A stretch of DNA of 64,000 nucleotides from Owenia fusiformis. Lineage: Eukaryota > Annelida > Polychaeta > Sabellida > Oweniidae. Position 1 is the first letter of the stretch, and each line of letters opens with the position of its first letter. The stretch lies in NCBI GenBank assembly GCA_903813345.2, contig CAIIXF020000001.1, positions 9,835,598-9,899,597 on the forward strand. Reading direction: 5' to 3'. The notes under the pieces were generated by a model. The model ran no database searches, was not told where the DNA came from, and saw only the letters and a program-made list of their open reading frames with translations. Shown one piece after another: positions 35,064 to 45,351 of the stretch. Position numbers and translations under genes: made by a program.

Positions 35064-35688
35064 CAGGGTGGGGCAAAAATATGACCACATATCAAAATTC
35101 TACCTTACTCAATCTACAGATGAGCTATTGTTGATATCTTGTCACATGTACTTTATTTGATAAAGAAGTTTATTATATGCTGAAAGAAAGATTTTAATAT
35201 GTATTAAAAAATTATTTTCAAATACTAACGATTTATACATGTCAGTCATAGGGGTCGTTTTACAAATTTTCATTTTGTATTCAGTTCTGTGTATTATGAT
35301 GATTTGGTCTATCTTTTGCCAACATAATTTAATTTATTTCTAAATCTTCTTCAGGTAAACTGAATCGGAAGATTTAGAAATAAATTGAAAATTTGTAATC
35401 TCAAATATTTTTATGTTTTAAACACTTAATAACATTATACATTTTGCCAACATGATAATACTATTTGACACTTCATAATTCTATTTATTCATTTATTATT
35501 ATTTTTTAGAAATGACAACAAAATAATGAAATTGTTAGATTAAAAACTATTTTTAATAAAAGATATTTTATTATTTAATTGTGTTGCGAGATGTGATAGG
35601 ATTTTTTCTAAGGTTTCAACCATGAAGAATCATCATCTGAGTTTAAGGTAGTTCATTATATATGATGTCATGATTTTTGCCCACCCTG
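35064..35688. mobile_element. 625-bp TA-flanked TIR element with nested palindrome
   Basis: The left end is CAGGGTGGGGCAAAAAT and the right, inverted, CAGGGTGGGCAAAAAT, each next to TA: mariner-like target. Inside, about 35335-35390, are the arms tttatttctaaatcttc / gaagatttagaaataaa around 'ttcaggtaaactgaatcg'. Non-coding. Confidence 0.65.
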
Positions 35689-36433
35689 TATATTGAATAA
35701 ACTTCAGAGGCTGATTGGAAAGAATGTTGATTTTGTAAGAGAAACTGTTTTGATCTGGTATTATCATATTTTTAAATTGTATTATTTAATAGGTTTATTT
35801 TGTTTTCATTGAATAATCCCTGACTAATAACACTATTGATGTCGGATAAACATGTTCCTCTATAAGAATGATTTATGATATTTTCATCAATAACGGTAGA
35901 TTTAATATTCTTTCCGGAAGATAAAGCATTTTGATATGATATTTGTTTTCGTAAGTATTGCCTAATTGTAGCTCAAACTATTACGCATGTTTCATGTGTT
36001 TTTTGTTTTGCTTGCCATGCATCACTGATTTATAAAGTATCCTTGATAAAAAGCCCTGATATAAGAACATACTGAAGTGAAAAGATCTATCATGGAATAA
36101 TTTTCTCACAATTCAATTAAGCACAAACATACCATCATAGAAATCTTGACAAAATCATTAGGCGCAAACAAATATTGTTCATCAGTAACCATGGTAATAT
36201 GTCACGATCTGTCCGAACTGTGCATGTCCAGAGTTGTTTTAAGTGAACTAAACATAAACAAGCAAGGTCCTACATGACGGACAGTCACCTCAATAAAACC
36301 AAATCTCTCATAATTCACAGTAGTATGTTCATCAATAAGAAAACATAATAATAAAATCGGTGAAGCATATCTCAGAAAAATATGTTGTGAAAATTCTGTT
36401 TGGATACAGCCTTCTTACATTAGCTTTGATTCA

Positions 36434-36547
36434 TCCAAGGAGGATTGGCTCCCAGAGTGCAACATCGATATTCTGTCCCATATATGGAAAAACTCACAGG
36501 AAATGATCTACATATTGTTTCGAATCTGGGAGCCAATCCTCCTTGGA
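36434..36547. repeat. Hairpin with 22-bp perfect arms
   Basis: The arms 36434-36455 and 36526-36547 (core 'aaggaggattggctccc') are exact reverse complements with a 70-nt loop. No target duplication was found. Either a tiny foldback element or a hairpin locus. Confidence 0.7.
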
Positions 36548-36572
36548 ATCATCCGCACATAAGTTTTATATA

Positions 36573-36750
36573 CAAGGGGTAATTCAAAAGTAAGGTGACT
36601 GTATTTGCCATTTCAATCATTTTAACCAATTTCCTTAAAATTCACAAAGGATGCGTGTTATCTATTTATACATTATGACCCAATTTCAATATCTGATTCT
36701 GACTTATGACCATTTTGTAGTTGCTATAGTAACTTTTGGATCACCCCTTG
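36573..36750. mobile_element. 178-bp TA-flanked MITE
   Basis: The ends CAAGGGGTAATTCAAAAGT and, inverted, CAAGGGGTGATCCAAAAGT are flanked by TA (36571-36572, 36751-36752). Mariner-like by its target. Non-coding. Confidence 0.65.
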
Positions 36751-36957
36751 TAGTAGAATATGATTGTATAAAATATTATAAAACAAGGCACTTGTTAAAG
36801 TCCCTGTCAATTCTAACAGTACTGCAATGTTTATGAAGCATTACTACAGTATAAGATGCATTAGTCCAAAGGCATACTACATTGTACTTGACACATACAT
36901 GTATAACAAATGTTTGTGAAATTTAATTTTGTCCATCGTATTTACTATCTCTTGTAG

Positions 36958-37081
36958 AGGTGTTTGCTTCTGCAAGCATTGGATGACAAAAGATGAATTT
37001 GAGTGTATTGGTTGGAAACTACCCTGCAAAAATTCTGAGGTATTTTCTGTAAGAAATTCTAAAGACTATGAACTTTCATGA
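36958..37081 (+). CDS. Candidate terminal exon, Cys-rich
   Basis: After the acceptor-like tatctcttgtag|, 40 codons are open to TGA: GVCFCKHWMTKDEFECIGWK and onward, with four Cys. The composition is protein-like, but no upstream exon on this strand was identified and I cannot name a family. The alternative is an internal exon ending at gag|gtattt (37039). Weakly supported. Confidence 0.3.
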
Positions 37082-37303
37082 ATGAAAGAACCTCGTAACG
37101 ACACAATGTTTGTAATAATTAAATCCATCTCACAGTATATGATAGAAATTATTGTGCTTTTTCTGTGCATGAACACAAACTGTTTTTTTCAAGAAAACAA
37201 TGTAATACATTTGTAATTAATAAGACCTTTTACAAGGAGTTCAACTGAATGCAGATTTTATCATTAATATTAAACTAATGCGTATAAATCCTAAAACATA
37301 TTA

Positions 37304-38906
37304 TTAATACATTGTTCTATCTTCTTCCTCATTGTTGTTATTGTGGAACGCATTATTTGGACTGAAAGCTGGATTATCGTAGATAATTGAAATGTTGAAT
37401 GCTTGAGTTGTGCTCGGGTTTGTTTGAAATCTCCCCGATTCATCCTGTTTGTGGTTATCTGGCATCTCAACGGAGACGAGTACCCCAGAGCAAATGTTCA
37501 TGATTGCCACTATGATGATAATCCCAGCACTATAGTGCAGTCCCCAGGGTGTGTCTTTGGTCCATTCTTGTGAGATCACTGCAACCCAGATTGAGATCAG
37601 CACTAAGTCGAACACCGCTGAAAGTAATAAATCAGTTTATGTTATCAGTTGGTTTTACGTCAGTGCTGTGGAGGGAGGTTGTAGCATATGTGTAAAGACA
37701 AACTCCTTGTGAATTAATGTTGTATTTGTATGATTCAAGATTAATTAGGTATTTTTCTAGAATTCTGCAAAACATCAACTTGACACATTGAATAGAATAT
37801 ATTATTTTCCCATCTGCATCAAACAATTTGAGTAGGGAAATAGAGAATATGTTCATTCATCTATATGTCTCTTCATCCACCATCCATTCTCTTGTCCATT
37901 TGTATGTCTGGGAGTTAATTCAAATACTGGTTGTTGGATTTGGTTCTTTATAGGCTGAGGTCTTATGAGCATAAAACCTCTGCTTGTGAATAAGTTTCCA
38001 TTTTTCTGATCAAAATACCCATTATGTATCATAAAAATACAGATTTTATATGCTATGCCTTATGGCATATTACTCTGCTCAGGAAGGACTTTTCAGGATG
38101 GCTGTTGAATTCAAAATGGTAGTAAATACCAGTTTCCAATTTAAGTCCAAATGTTATAGATAAAATGACTTTGCATTGGACTTCTTCTCGAGAAGGAGTT
38201 TCATCATGTCATATCATGGGTGTTGATTTTGCCAAAAGGAGAAAATACTACAGCCTTGTTATTTTCATCATGTATTATGTTCAAAAGGACAACTCGGTTA
38301 AAGAAGTCTTGTTTGTTGGGACTTGCAACTCCAGGGATTTGTTGTTTATCAAGTTGTTCATCATATTTCTAGTAAACAATACTTTTATGTACATATAATA
38401 AGGCTAAGGTAGGTTAATGTGTTTTCTGACAAAGCTTTTATTTCTCATGTTTCTTAAAAGCTCAACAACAAGCGAGGGATTCATTTTTTATTAATACTTA
38501 CTGCAGACATGAATGGTTGTTATTTGTTAGGACAAATGTGAAAAATAGTATCCATGCATAAGACTGACCAGTATATTAACTGACCCGAGCTTAAGGTTAG
38601 ATACAGTGGACAGTTGTATATTATTGATCAGGGAAAATATTCTTTTAGTTTATGTTTTTGTTTTGCATTGGCAAAGTGAATCTCGAGAAGCAGAATATTA
38701 ATTGAATAAAACTTATCGATTTGCTTCATAAACAAGTTCTCCGTACATACCTGCAATGAAGGAGAATCCTGTGGTATGAGAAAGATATTTCCTATTGAAT
38801 TTCTTCATGTACATCCATAGGTTGAAGAAGGCCAAGATGATGGCACACTGGGAGACAAGTGCCATACCCGCTGTTAGGATGCTCTTCATATACGTTAGAA
38901 GCCAAA
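37304..38906 (-). CDS. Multi-pass membrane protein, last two exons
   Basis: Exon 38906-38751 has acceptor attgctttcag| and donor cattgcag|gtatgt. The final exon is 37617-37304, with acceptor attactttcag|. Phases agree: the codon GCG is split G|CG. The joined peptide has three hydrophobic spans: around SILTAGMALVSQCAIILAFF, around AAVFDLVLISIWVAVIS, and around AGIIIIVAIMNICSGVLVSV. A polar Asn- and Glu-rich tail then ends DRTMY. The spacing, with a short WTKDTPWGLHY loop before the last span, fits a four-span (claudin/PMP22-like) layout, but the family is inference. Upstream exons were not seen; element 1 at 40145 may lie in the preceding intron. Confidence 0.65.
37860..38340. repeat. Degenerate copy of the 3455-4380 repeat in the membrane-protein intron
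   Basis: Contains 'ccattctcttgtccatttgtatgtct', 'ggatttggttctttataggc' and 'tttcaggatggctgttgaattcaaaatgg', all parallel to 3490-3800. Much decayed. Confidence 0.4.
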
Positions 38907-40019
38907 CTGAAAGCAATTTGAATACGTATTACATACGTTTTAAAAAATGTATAATTGCCTTGATATATAAAATTTAATTTTGTCATGAATCGACCTGTAG
39001 CTTGTTCATTTCTGACACAAAAATTAAAGAGGCATAAATGGAATTTGCTGTGTTTGAAAGTCAAGTATGTCGGTCTAGAATAATTTCTTCTTGCCTCAAA
39101 TCTCTGGTCTAGAATTAAATTCAAATATATTCAAGGAATGGGATGAAATAACACAGTTTGATTTTGCTTTGTTAAAAGAGAGTTTCATCTACACTCCTTG
39201 TGTTAAAGATAATCATTTATTCTGGCCTTAACCAATTAAAATACTGAGAATACGGTTGATAAAAAGGTCCAGATATCCAATCAAAATAGAATTCAATTAA
39301 TTTTATACCTCATAGGTACCTGGCATTCATTTTGTAAAGAAACTCTCATTAAAAACCATGACAGGTCCATTTTAGGCCATTAAGATCTTAGCAGTATATG
39401 ACACTCAGGGCAGCTTGATGCAATACCAGATTTTCTAAGTTGATTGTATCCATGTGAACTGACATGGACTGACACATCAGGTTGATTGTCAGACTGGACA
39501 ATCAATTAATGATACATATGTATGTAAATATTGACTATATCTCATAATTACATGCATCAGTAGATAAAGATGTGTAATTGTAATTATACGAACATATCTG
39601 TTTAAGCAAAATATGGCAAATGTAATGAAGGGTGAACGAACATATCATTACCTGTAAAACAATAATTCAGTGCTAAATGCTGTGTTTGACATTCACACAA
39701 CATCATTGTTAAAATGATTAAAAAAACGTATTCCATATTTTTTTAAAAACAAGGCTTGCGATACAGGTTCAACGCACCTCCATGTATTGATTTTACAGTA
39801 CTTTCAAACCATAACTGCAAATTTTTTTATGTTTGATCTTCAACTTAATATAATAAAAAACAGATAAAAATCTGTTAGTGTTGATTTAGTTTTAAAACTA
39901 CTTGCGTAATATATCATTTATGTTTGTCTAAAGAGAGCATTCAGTCCATTGATATCAACTTTCATATGTCTAGAATAAATATGCCATTAAATTAAAGGAA
40001 ATTATTTGCAATAATGTTA
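38907..40019. other. No gene seen
   Basis: AT-rich, presumably intron or upstream flank of the membrane-protein gene. The ORF at 38792-39124 (minus) is a wrong-frame reading of the exon. Confidence 0.4.
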
Positions 40020-40144
40020 TTATTTTTACATGATTCAAGTAGGCAAGTCAAACAAAATTAATGGAGATGTTATTTTCAGGTAAAAAGGTCCCATTAAAAT
40101 AACATAAAGTATGAAATATTGGCAGGAATAATCCCACATCAAAG
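40020..40144. repeat. Left part of a tandem repeat interrupted by element 1
   Basis: Carries 'gagatgttattttc' and 'ggtcccattaaaata' up to 'atcccacatcaaag'. The same unit, about 180 bp, recurs twice at 47276-47550 ('gagatgttgttttc', 'tgatgcag.tta.aatta', 'gattgctgtgatact'). Element 1 inserted inside this array. Confidence 0.6.
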
Positions 40145-40705
40145 TGTAACAAATTTTTACTTTTCAAATTTTCGATTCTTTGTAGTTCTGTGCCATTGTA
40201 TCAGTTTTCTTACAGTTAACACAATGAGAAAGTGTTTTCCAGTTTGGTTGATAAGTAGTATACTTACATGAATGTATGTGACACTAAAGGAGTAGGCAGA
40301 ATCATGTAAACTGTTCGATTTTGTGAGATTTCTTTTTGCTTTCATTTGTTTACATTTTTCTCACCTTACTTTTGAAGAGCTATCTTGACCTACATTCAAT
40401 TACTCGTTTTTTTCGGTCAATTTCGGCATGATAATAACCAATGAAGATTGGTTTATGTTATATTTATTTAGTTTATACATTTATCTAGTTAATTATATAC
40501 TAAACATGTATTAATGTTACATTAGATAGCACAGATTATGAGTTCTAAATGAAGCCAGTTATTTTGCACTATTCATATCCTGATTGCATCATAATAATTG
40601 TACACCAGTCTTGTCCTGTCCAGGGGCCTAGGTATTGCATCAGCCCATTAATCACTTGATAGGTTCGTGTGCAAAACCTAGTACATGTTACATACATGTC
40701 TGGGG

Positions 40706-40713
40706 TATAAATA
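40706..40713 (+). promoter_or_regulatory. TATA box in the 5' LTR of element 1
   Basis: tataaata in the context 'tctggggtataaata', which is identical in both elements. Transcription would start about 25-30 bp downstream. Confidence 0.7.
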
Positions 40714-40795
40714 GAGACGACCAGGTGACTCAGCAGGCATTTTCTAGCTGGAACTGAGCGAGGACAGGCCTGTGTGCCTCCAGGAATTGACGCTT

Positions 40796-41790
40796 GATGG
40801 ACTTAGGCTAATTCTACCCATATATCTGATGGACTTAGAAGATTTTCATCACATATATTGAGGGACTTAGATGATTTTACCCTGGTATATTTAGAGGATC
40901 TTAGGCAGATTCGACATACCCGTTGAGGGACTTAGAGGATTTTATCCTGGTATACTTCGAGGATCTTAGGCAGATTCGACAAACCCAGTGAGGGACTTTG
41001 AGGATTTTACCCAGAGGTATTTAGAGGATCTTGGACAGATTCAACACACCTGTAGAGACGGAGTGGATTTTTAGGTAGAGGTATACTTAGAGGCATACCT
41101 GTAGATGGACTTAGCAGATTCTAGGTTGATGCAATTAGAGGATATTACCTTGAGGGACTTAGCCAATATTCACCATAGTTGCCTGGAGTTTGATGCCCAG
41201 AGGAACTTAAGGAATATTCACGTATATATTGAGGGACTTAGAATATTCATAGCTGGCTAGAGGAACTTTGTAGATCTCCCTACATCTACAACTTGATGAA
41301 CTTAGAATATTACCAGCTTGAGAGACAGAATATTCATCGCTGGTTAGAGGAACTTTGTAGATTTCACACATCTATAACTTGATGGACTTGGAATATTCAC
41401 CAGCTTGAGGGACTTAGAATATTCATTGCTGGCTAGAGGAACTTTGTAGATTTCCTACATCTACAACTTGAACTTAGAATAATACCAGCTTGAGGGACTT
41501 AGAATATTCATTGCTGATTAGAGGAACTTTGTAGATTTCCTATATCTATAACTTGGTGGACTTAGAATATTTGCCAGCTTGAGGGACTTAGAATATTCAT
41601 CTCTACCTAGAGGAACTTATCTACAACTTGATGAACTTAGAATATTCATCGCTGATTAGAGGAACTTTGTAGATTTCCTACATCTTCAGTTTGATAGACT
41701 TAGAGTGTTCACAACTCATCTGATGAACTTAGATTATATCGCCAACTTGGTGGACTTAGAATATGCATCGCTCAGCTGATGAAAAACTAT
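40796..41790 (+). repeat. Array of GA(G/T)G(G/A)ACTT(A/T)G motifs in element 1 LTR
   Basis: By my count 26 copies of a motif close to GAGGAACTTAG or GAGGGACTTAG occur in about 1 kb, at irregular spacing of about 25-50 bp. Between copies are 'gaatattcat', 'gtagatttcctacatct' and 'ggatcttaggcagattc' segments. The array lies downstream of the TATA box, so it would be transcribed. The same array occupies 46003-46997 in the 3' LTR. Confidence 0.8.
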
Positions 41791-42069
41791 ATTAGTGATG
41801 AACACTTTTATATATAGATAAATATACAAGTATAATTGCATAAAGGACTTATAATTAGTACCTCTGAAACTGAAACTTAGTATCAATTGTCGATTTGTGT
41901 TGTATTATTTTGAGGCGGATGAAGCCAGAATATATGTTGTTAATTTTATATTAAATATTGTGTCTCTTTATTCATGCGTACATTTAATGTGTACCAAGTA
42001 TCCTACGAAGTAACCTGGTCTGATTAATAACAACATCCACACTACCACAAATCAGGCCAGACGTTACAC

Positions 42070-42087
42070 TGGTGGCAGCGGTGGGAT
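42070..42087 (+). other. Primer binding site of element 1, tRNA-Leu type
   Basis: TGGTGGCAGCGGTGGGAT starts one base after the LTR. It is complementary to the last 18 nt, with CCA, of animal tRNA-Leu (AAG/UAG), as I remember that sequence. Confidence 0.8.
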
Positions 42088-42135
42088 TGTGTGAATTTCA
42101 AGATACAATATTAGAATTGACACCATATTAAGAGT

Positions 42136-45018
42136 ATGGAGAAAGAGCAGGATGTTCCATCTCCTCCAGTTGTGGAGGACATGACAGACATGGAATCAGA
42201 GACCATTCGAAAGACCGACAAAGTTGGTATAGATAACCCTAGAGTGAATGATAATACCATGCCCGTGCCGGGATATGACCTTACTCAAGGAGAGTCTCCA
42301 GGACCCAGACTGAAGACTGTGAAACTGGATACAAGAGAGATGGGATTACCCAGTCTTTGGAGTACAGGGTACTGGACAGGGAAAGTCTTAGACACTTCTC
42401 CCATCAGTAGTGATGATGAAGAACCTCAGAGGAGGCATAGATTTCCTCTCACTTCAACTGCAGCTGATATTGAATCAGTTAGTTTCAGAGAAAAGGGGGA
42501 CAGAATGAGACAAAACTTAAATTGGATCCAGGGAAAGTTGGAATCCAGAATGGATGTATTGAGTGAGGCTATGATAGCTCAACAGAAACAGATGCAAAAA
42601 CTAGCCGAGACCCAACAGGAATGTATGACACAAGTAGTCAATACCCAGAAGAGTCTCATGCTAGGACTTACTGAGTCTCAAAAGACTCAGATACAGAATA
42701 TTCGTCAGATTGCAGAACAAGTTCGATGTAGCCAGGACAACCAAGAGGCACAGTTTCAGGGCCTGAAGGGTCAGATGAAAAATTTTCAACAGACCATGGA
42801 GAATTCTATCATTGAAAAGCTTCAGCATAGCCTTTCTATTGAATTAGGTGCACCTGATACATCAGAGAAGCCACAACTGCTTGGTAATGTTCGAAGTCAT
42901 TCATCACATGTAGCTCAGACTCAGTCTCCTGTGATTTCTGCTGGAAGGGATGAATATCCAACAGTTAGAACTCAACTGACCATTAGGTCTAAGGACAGTT
43001 TCACACAAACCCCACTGGCTTCAGGTGTAAAAAGGCCCCAGAAGCTAATTAGGCAAGGTAGAAATTCCTTGAGACCTGGTGAAGAACTGATGGAGCACCA
43101 TGCTAAAGGTCTTACCCAGCAACCTAAAGACCTAGAAGGATTAAGTCAGGTCGAGTACAGGCTAGGAAGTGAACAGGCTGACTTCACCTCTGCTCAAAAC
43201 TTCCCACGGTACCCCGATGAGGAGATTGATAATTTGACGAGGTATATACCGCCAAAGGTAGCTTCTAATTTGAATCAGGCCAATACAGTGGATGATGGAC
43301 TTGTTAAGACAGAGACCACCAATGGTTCTGATCTATCTACAGAGCTCATCAAGATGTGTTCGAAGCTATGTGATAAAGTTTCAAAAGATAACTCTGAAAA
43401 GGCCAGTAAAAGCAGAATTAAGCCAGATGTTTACAATGGAACGACACCATGGCAGGACTATAGAGCCTACTTTGAGATTTGTGCCGAGGCAAATAATTGG
43501 ACGGAAGAAGACAAGAGACGATTCTTGGCCACAAGCCTCCGTGGCCCTGCCCAGCAAATGGTTCTGGAGTTGGGCCAAGATTACAGTTATGAGCAACTTC
43601 TGCTTGCTTTAGAAAAACGCTTTGGTCCAGGGGGCAAGGCCGAAGTTTACGAGGCTGAGCTGGTAGGTCGAATTCGTAAGCCCAAGGAAACCTTGCAAAG
43701 TTTAGGCCAAGATATAAGAAGACTTACGTCCTTGGCATACCCTGAAATGAGCCGAACTGCACAAGACCGTCTGGCTAGACGCAGCTTTGAGCAGGCTATA
43801 CTTGAGGAGGAGATAAGACGGGCTATACGTACAAAGGATTGCAGTACGCTAGATAAAGCCATTGAAGTAGCCCTTAAAGAAGAATCATATATGGAATCTG
43901 AGAGGATACGAAAGGGCCAAAAACCTAAGTGGAGCCAAGTAAATGCCCTGGAGGATAAAGATGATGAACTACAAAAACTTGTCAAGCTAGTTGAGGGCAT
44001 TAAGTTGGACACTCAGAAAAGCATACAAACAGAGTGTAGCCGAAACTTAGGAAAAATGATAGAATTACTGGCCAAACCGAATAAGACTGAAACTGAGACG
44101 ACTGGTCAACCTGTTAGAAAATTTAAGTGTTTTTATTGTAATAAGATTGGTCACAAAATAGCAGATTGTTACTCAAGAAAACGTGCAGAAGAACAGACTA
44201 AAGAAACCCCAGAGAAATCTAGCCAAGTAGCAACAGTGAGATTCCAATTGTTACAGGGGAAAAATGTAAAGTCCTACAAAGACACTCAGAAGATAGTTGC
44301 CCATGGGAGAGTATGTGACACAGATGTTGCATTTTTGGTGGACTCTGGGGCAGTTAGCACCATCCTTAGTTCAGAGGTTTACCGAAAGATCCCTGAACAC
44401 AGAAGACCCAAGATGGAGCCACCAAAGAAGATCATTGTACAAGCTGGTGGAGAACCTTTGGGAGTAAAAGGCGTTGTACAAACAGGTGTCAGTCTTGATA
44501 ATCATGAAGAAACTTTAACTGTAGTGGTGGCAGACATTCAGTTTGATGGAATTTTGGGTACAGATTACTTGGCTGCTTCCAGTGCCATATTAGACTATGG
44601 TCAGGGTACAATGACTATGGGACCAGAGAATTCAAAAATTGCCCCCGCACGAGCCCTTGAAGTAACAATTTCCAATGATCAACACAGAAGAATCGAGGAC
44701 AGGAGGTTTGCTGGACCAGAACCTACAAGTGAGGTGTTGCAACCACAAAGATCTCCAATGAGAGTGACCTTGGGATTAGGAGATAGATCCCATTTTAGAG
44801 GACCGAGCAATATCAGGGGCAAGAGATTGTGCCAATACACAGGGGACAGAGAAGGTTATGACTGTAATCCTTCCAGTAATGTGTGCATGACCAGGTCTTG
44901 TCCAGTTAAAGTGCCACGAGCAAGAGTTTATAGGGGAAGGTATCACAGGACTCGACAAAGGAGTGAAACAGATAGTGATTGGCGAAACTACCATTATTCT
45001 TCGAACATGAAACACTAG
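42136..45018 (+). CDS. gag-pro: Gag-protease polyprotein of element 1 (960 aa)
   Basis: Starts at the ATG 67 bp after the LTR. In order: an acidic N-terminus with GLPSLWSTGYWTG (about residues 74-86); a Gln-rich coiled coil at about 127-235; a low-complexity linker; a Gag core at about 429-590 beginning KPDVYNGTTPWQDYRAYFEI; one zinc knuckle C-X2-C-X4-H-X4-C at 665-678; a retropepsin-like protease with the catalytic DSG at 736-738 and the partner motif GILGTD from 805. A basic tail of about 120 residues follows, with PVKVPRARVYRGRYHRTR near the end. The protein should form the particle, package RNA and cut itself. No polymerase motif is present and the frame closes with TAG. The Gag core is about 90 percent identical to that of element 2, while the N-terminus is more diverged, which points to selection on the protein. 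Confidence 0.9.
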   Translation: MEKEQDVPSPPVVEDMTDMESETIRKTDKVGIDNPRVNDNTMPVPGYDLTQGESPGPRLKTVKLDTREMGLPSLWSTGYWTGKVLDTSPISSDDEEPQRRHRFPLTSTAADIESVSFREKGDRMRQNLNWIQGKLESRMDVLSEAMIAQQKQMQKLAETQQECMTQVVNTQKSLMLGLTESQKTQIQNIRQIAEQVRCSQDNQEAQFQGLKGQMKNFQQTMENSIIEKLQHSLSIELGAPDTSEKPQLLGNVRSHSSHVAQTQSPVISAGRDEYPTVRTQLTIRSKDSFTQTPLASGVKRPQKLIRQGRNSLRPGEELMEHHAKGLTQQPKDLEGLSQVEYRLGSEQADFTSAQNFPRYPDEEIDNLTRYIPPKVASNLNQANTVDDGLVKTETTNGSDLSTELIKMCSKLCDKVSKDNSEKASKSRIKPDVYNGTTPWQDYRAYFEICAEANNWTEEDKRRFLATSLRGPAQQMVLELGQDYSYEQLLLALEKRFGPGGKAEVYEAELVGRIRKPKETLQSLGQDIRRLTSLAYPEMSRTAQDRLARRSFEQAILEEEIRRAIRTKDCSTLDKAIEVALKEESYMESERIRKGQKPKWSQVNALEDKDDELQKLVKLVEGIKLDTQKSIQTECSRNLGKMIELLAKPNKTETETTGQPVRKFKCFYCNKIGHKIADCYSRKRAEEQTKETPEKSSQVATVRFQLLQGKNVKSYKDTQKIVAHGRVCDTDVAFLVDSGAVSTILSSEVYRKIPEHRRPKMEPPKKIIVQAGGEPLGVKGVVQTGVSLDNHEETLTVVVADIQFDGILGTDYLAASSAILDYGQGTMTMGPENSKIAPARALEVTISNDQHRRIEDRRFAGPEPTSEVLQPQRSPMRVTLGLGDRSHFRGPSNIRGKRLCQYTGDREGYDCNPSSNVCMTRSCPVKVPRARVYRGRYHRTRQRSETDSDWRNYHYSSNMKH

Positions 45019-45339
45019 CTTGAGTGCAGAGCCTGGGTTACTTATTTCCTGCAAGGACATTTAGCCTAAGTATAATTTTGTAATACTTAGTAGAGATCAT
45101 GATACTTAGATAGGGTTGTAACTTGTGGAAAGTTACTTTTGTATGGAAATTATTAGATAGTTAGATAGATACTTGTGTTAAGGTTTGAGATAAACCAGAG
45201 TTAGAGAACTTTCATTGTACATTACATTGGTAGTTAACCCCGGGGTTATACACATTTTGTAAGTTTGTATTATAGCTAGTTAGGAAAATTTGTTATCTTT
45301 TGTGTACTTAGGCTTGGTGTTGTTAACACCAAAATCATT

Positions 45340-45351
45340 GGATGGGAGGAG
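45340..45351 (+). other. Polypurine tract of element 1
   Basis: GGATGGGAGGAG lies directly before the 3' LTR. A short hairpin-forming ggtgttgttaacacc lies at 45316-45330, and both are kept in element 2. Confidence 0.7.

Larger units (their letters stand above)
40145..42068 (+). repeat. 5' LTR of element 1
   Basis: 1924 bp. U3 is about 590 bp with a TATA box at 40706-40713. The rest (R-U5) is mostly the GAGGAACTTAG-type array. Part of U3, 'attgcatcagccca..aatcacttg' to 'aggttcgtgtgcaaaacc', is shared with element 2. Confidence 0.9.

Noticed and set aside
40157-40345. 62-aa minus-strand ORF in U3 of element 1 (copy at 45364-45552)
   Set aside because: Antisense in U3, duplicated only because LTRs are; no counterpart in element 2.
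43292-44012. ORFs overlapping the gag gene in other frames or on the other strand (106, 71 and 121 aa)
   Set aside because: Shadows of the conserved gag frame; no start context or counterpart at the same place in element 2.
45019-45351. Frameshifted pol or env after Gag-Pro
   Set aside because: Only about 330 bp remain before the 3' LTR and no RT, integrase or membrane-protein motif is present in any frame; the same holds for 54912-55216.
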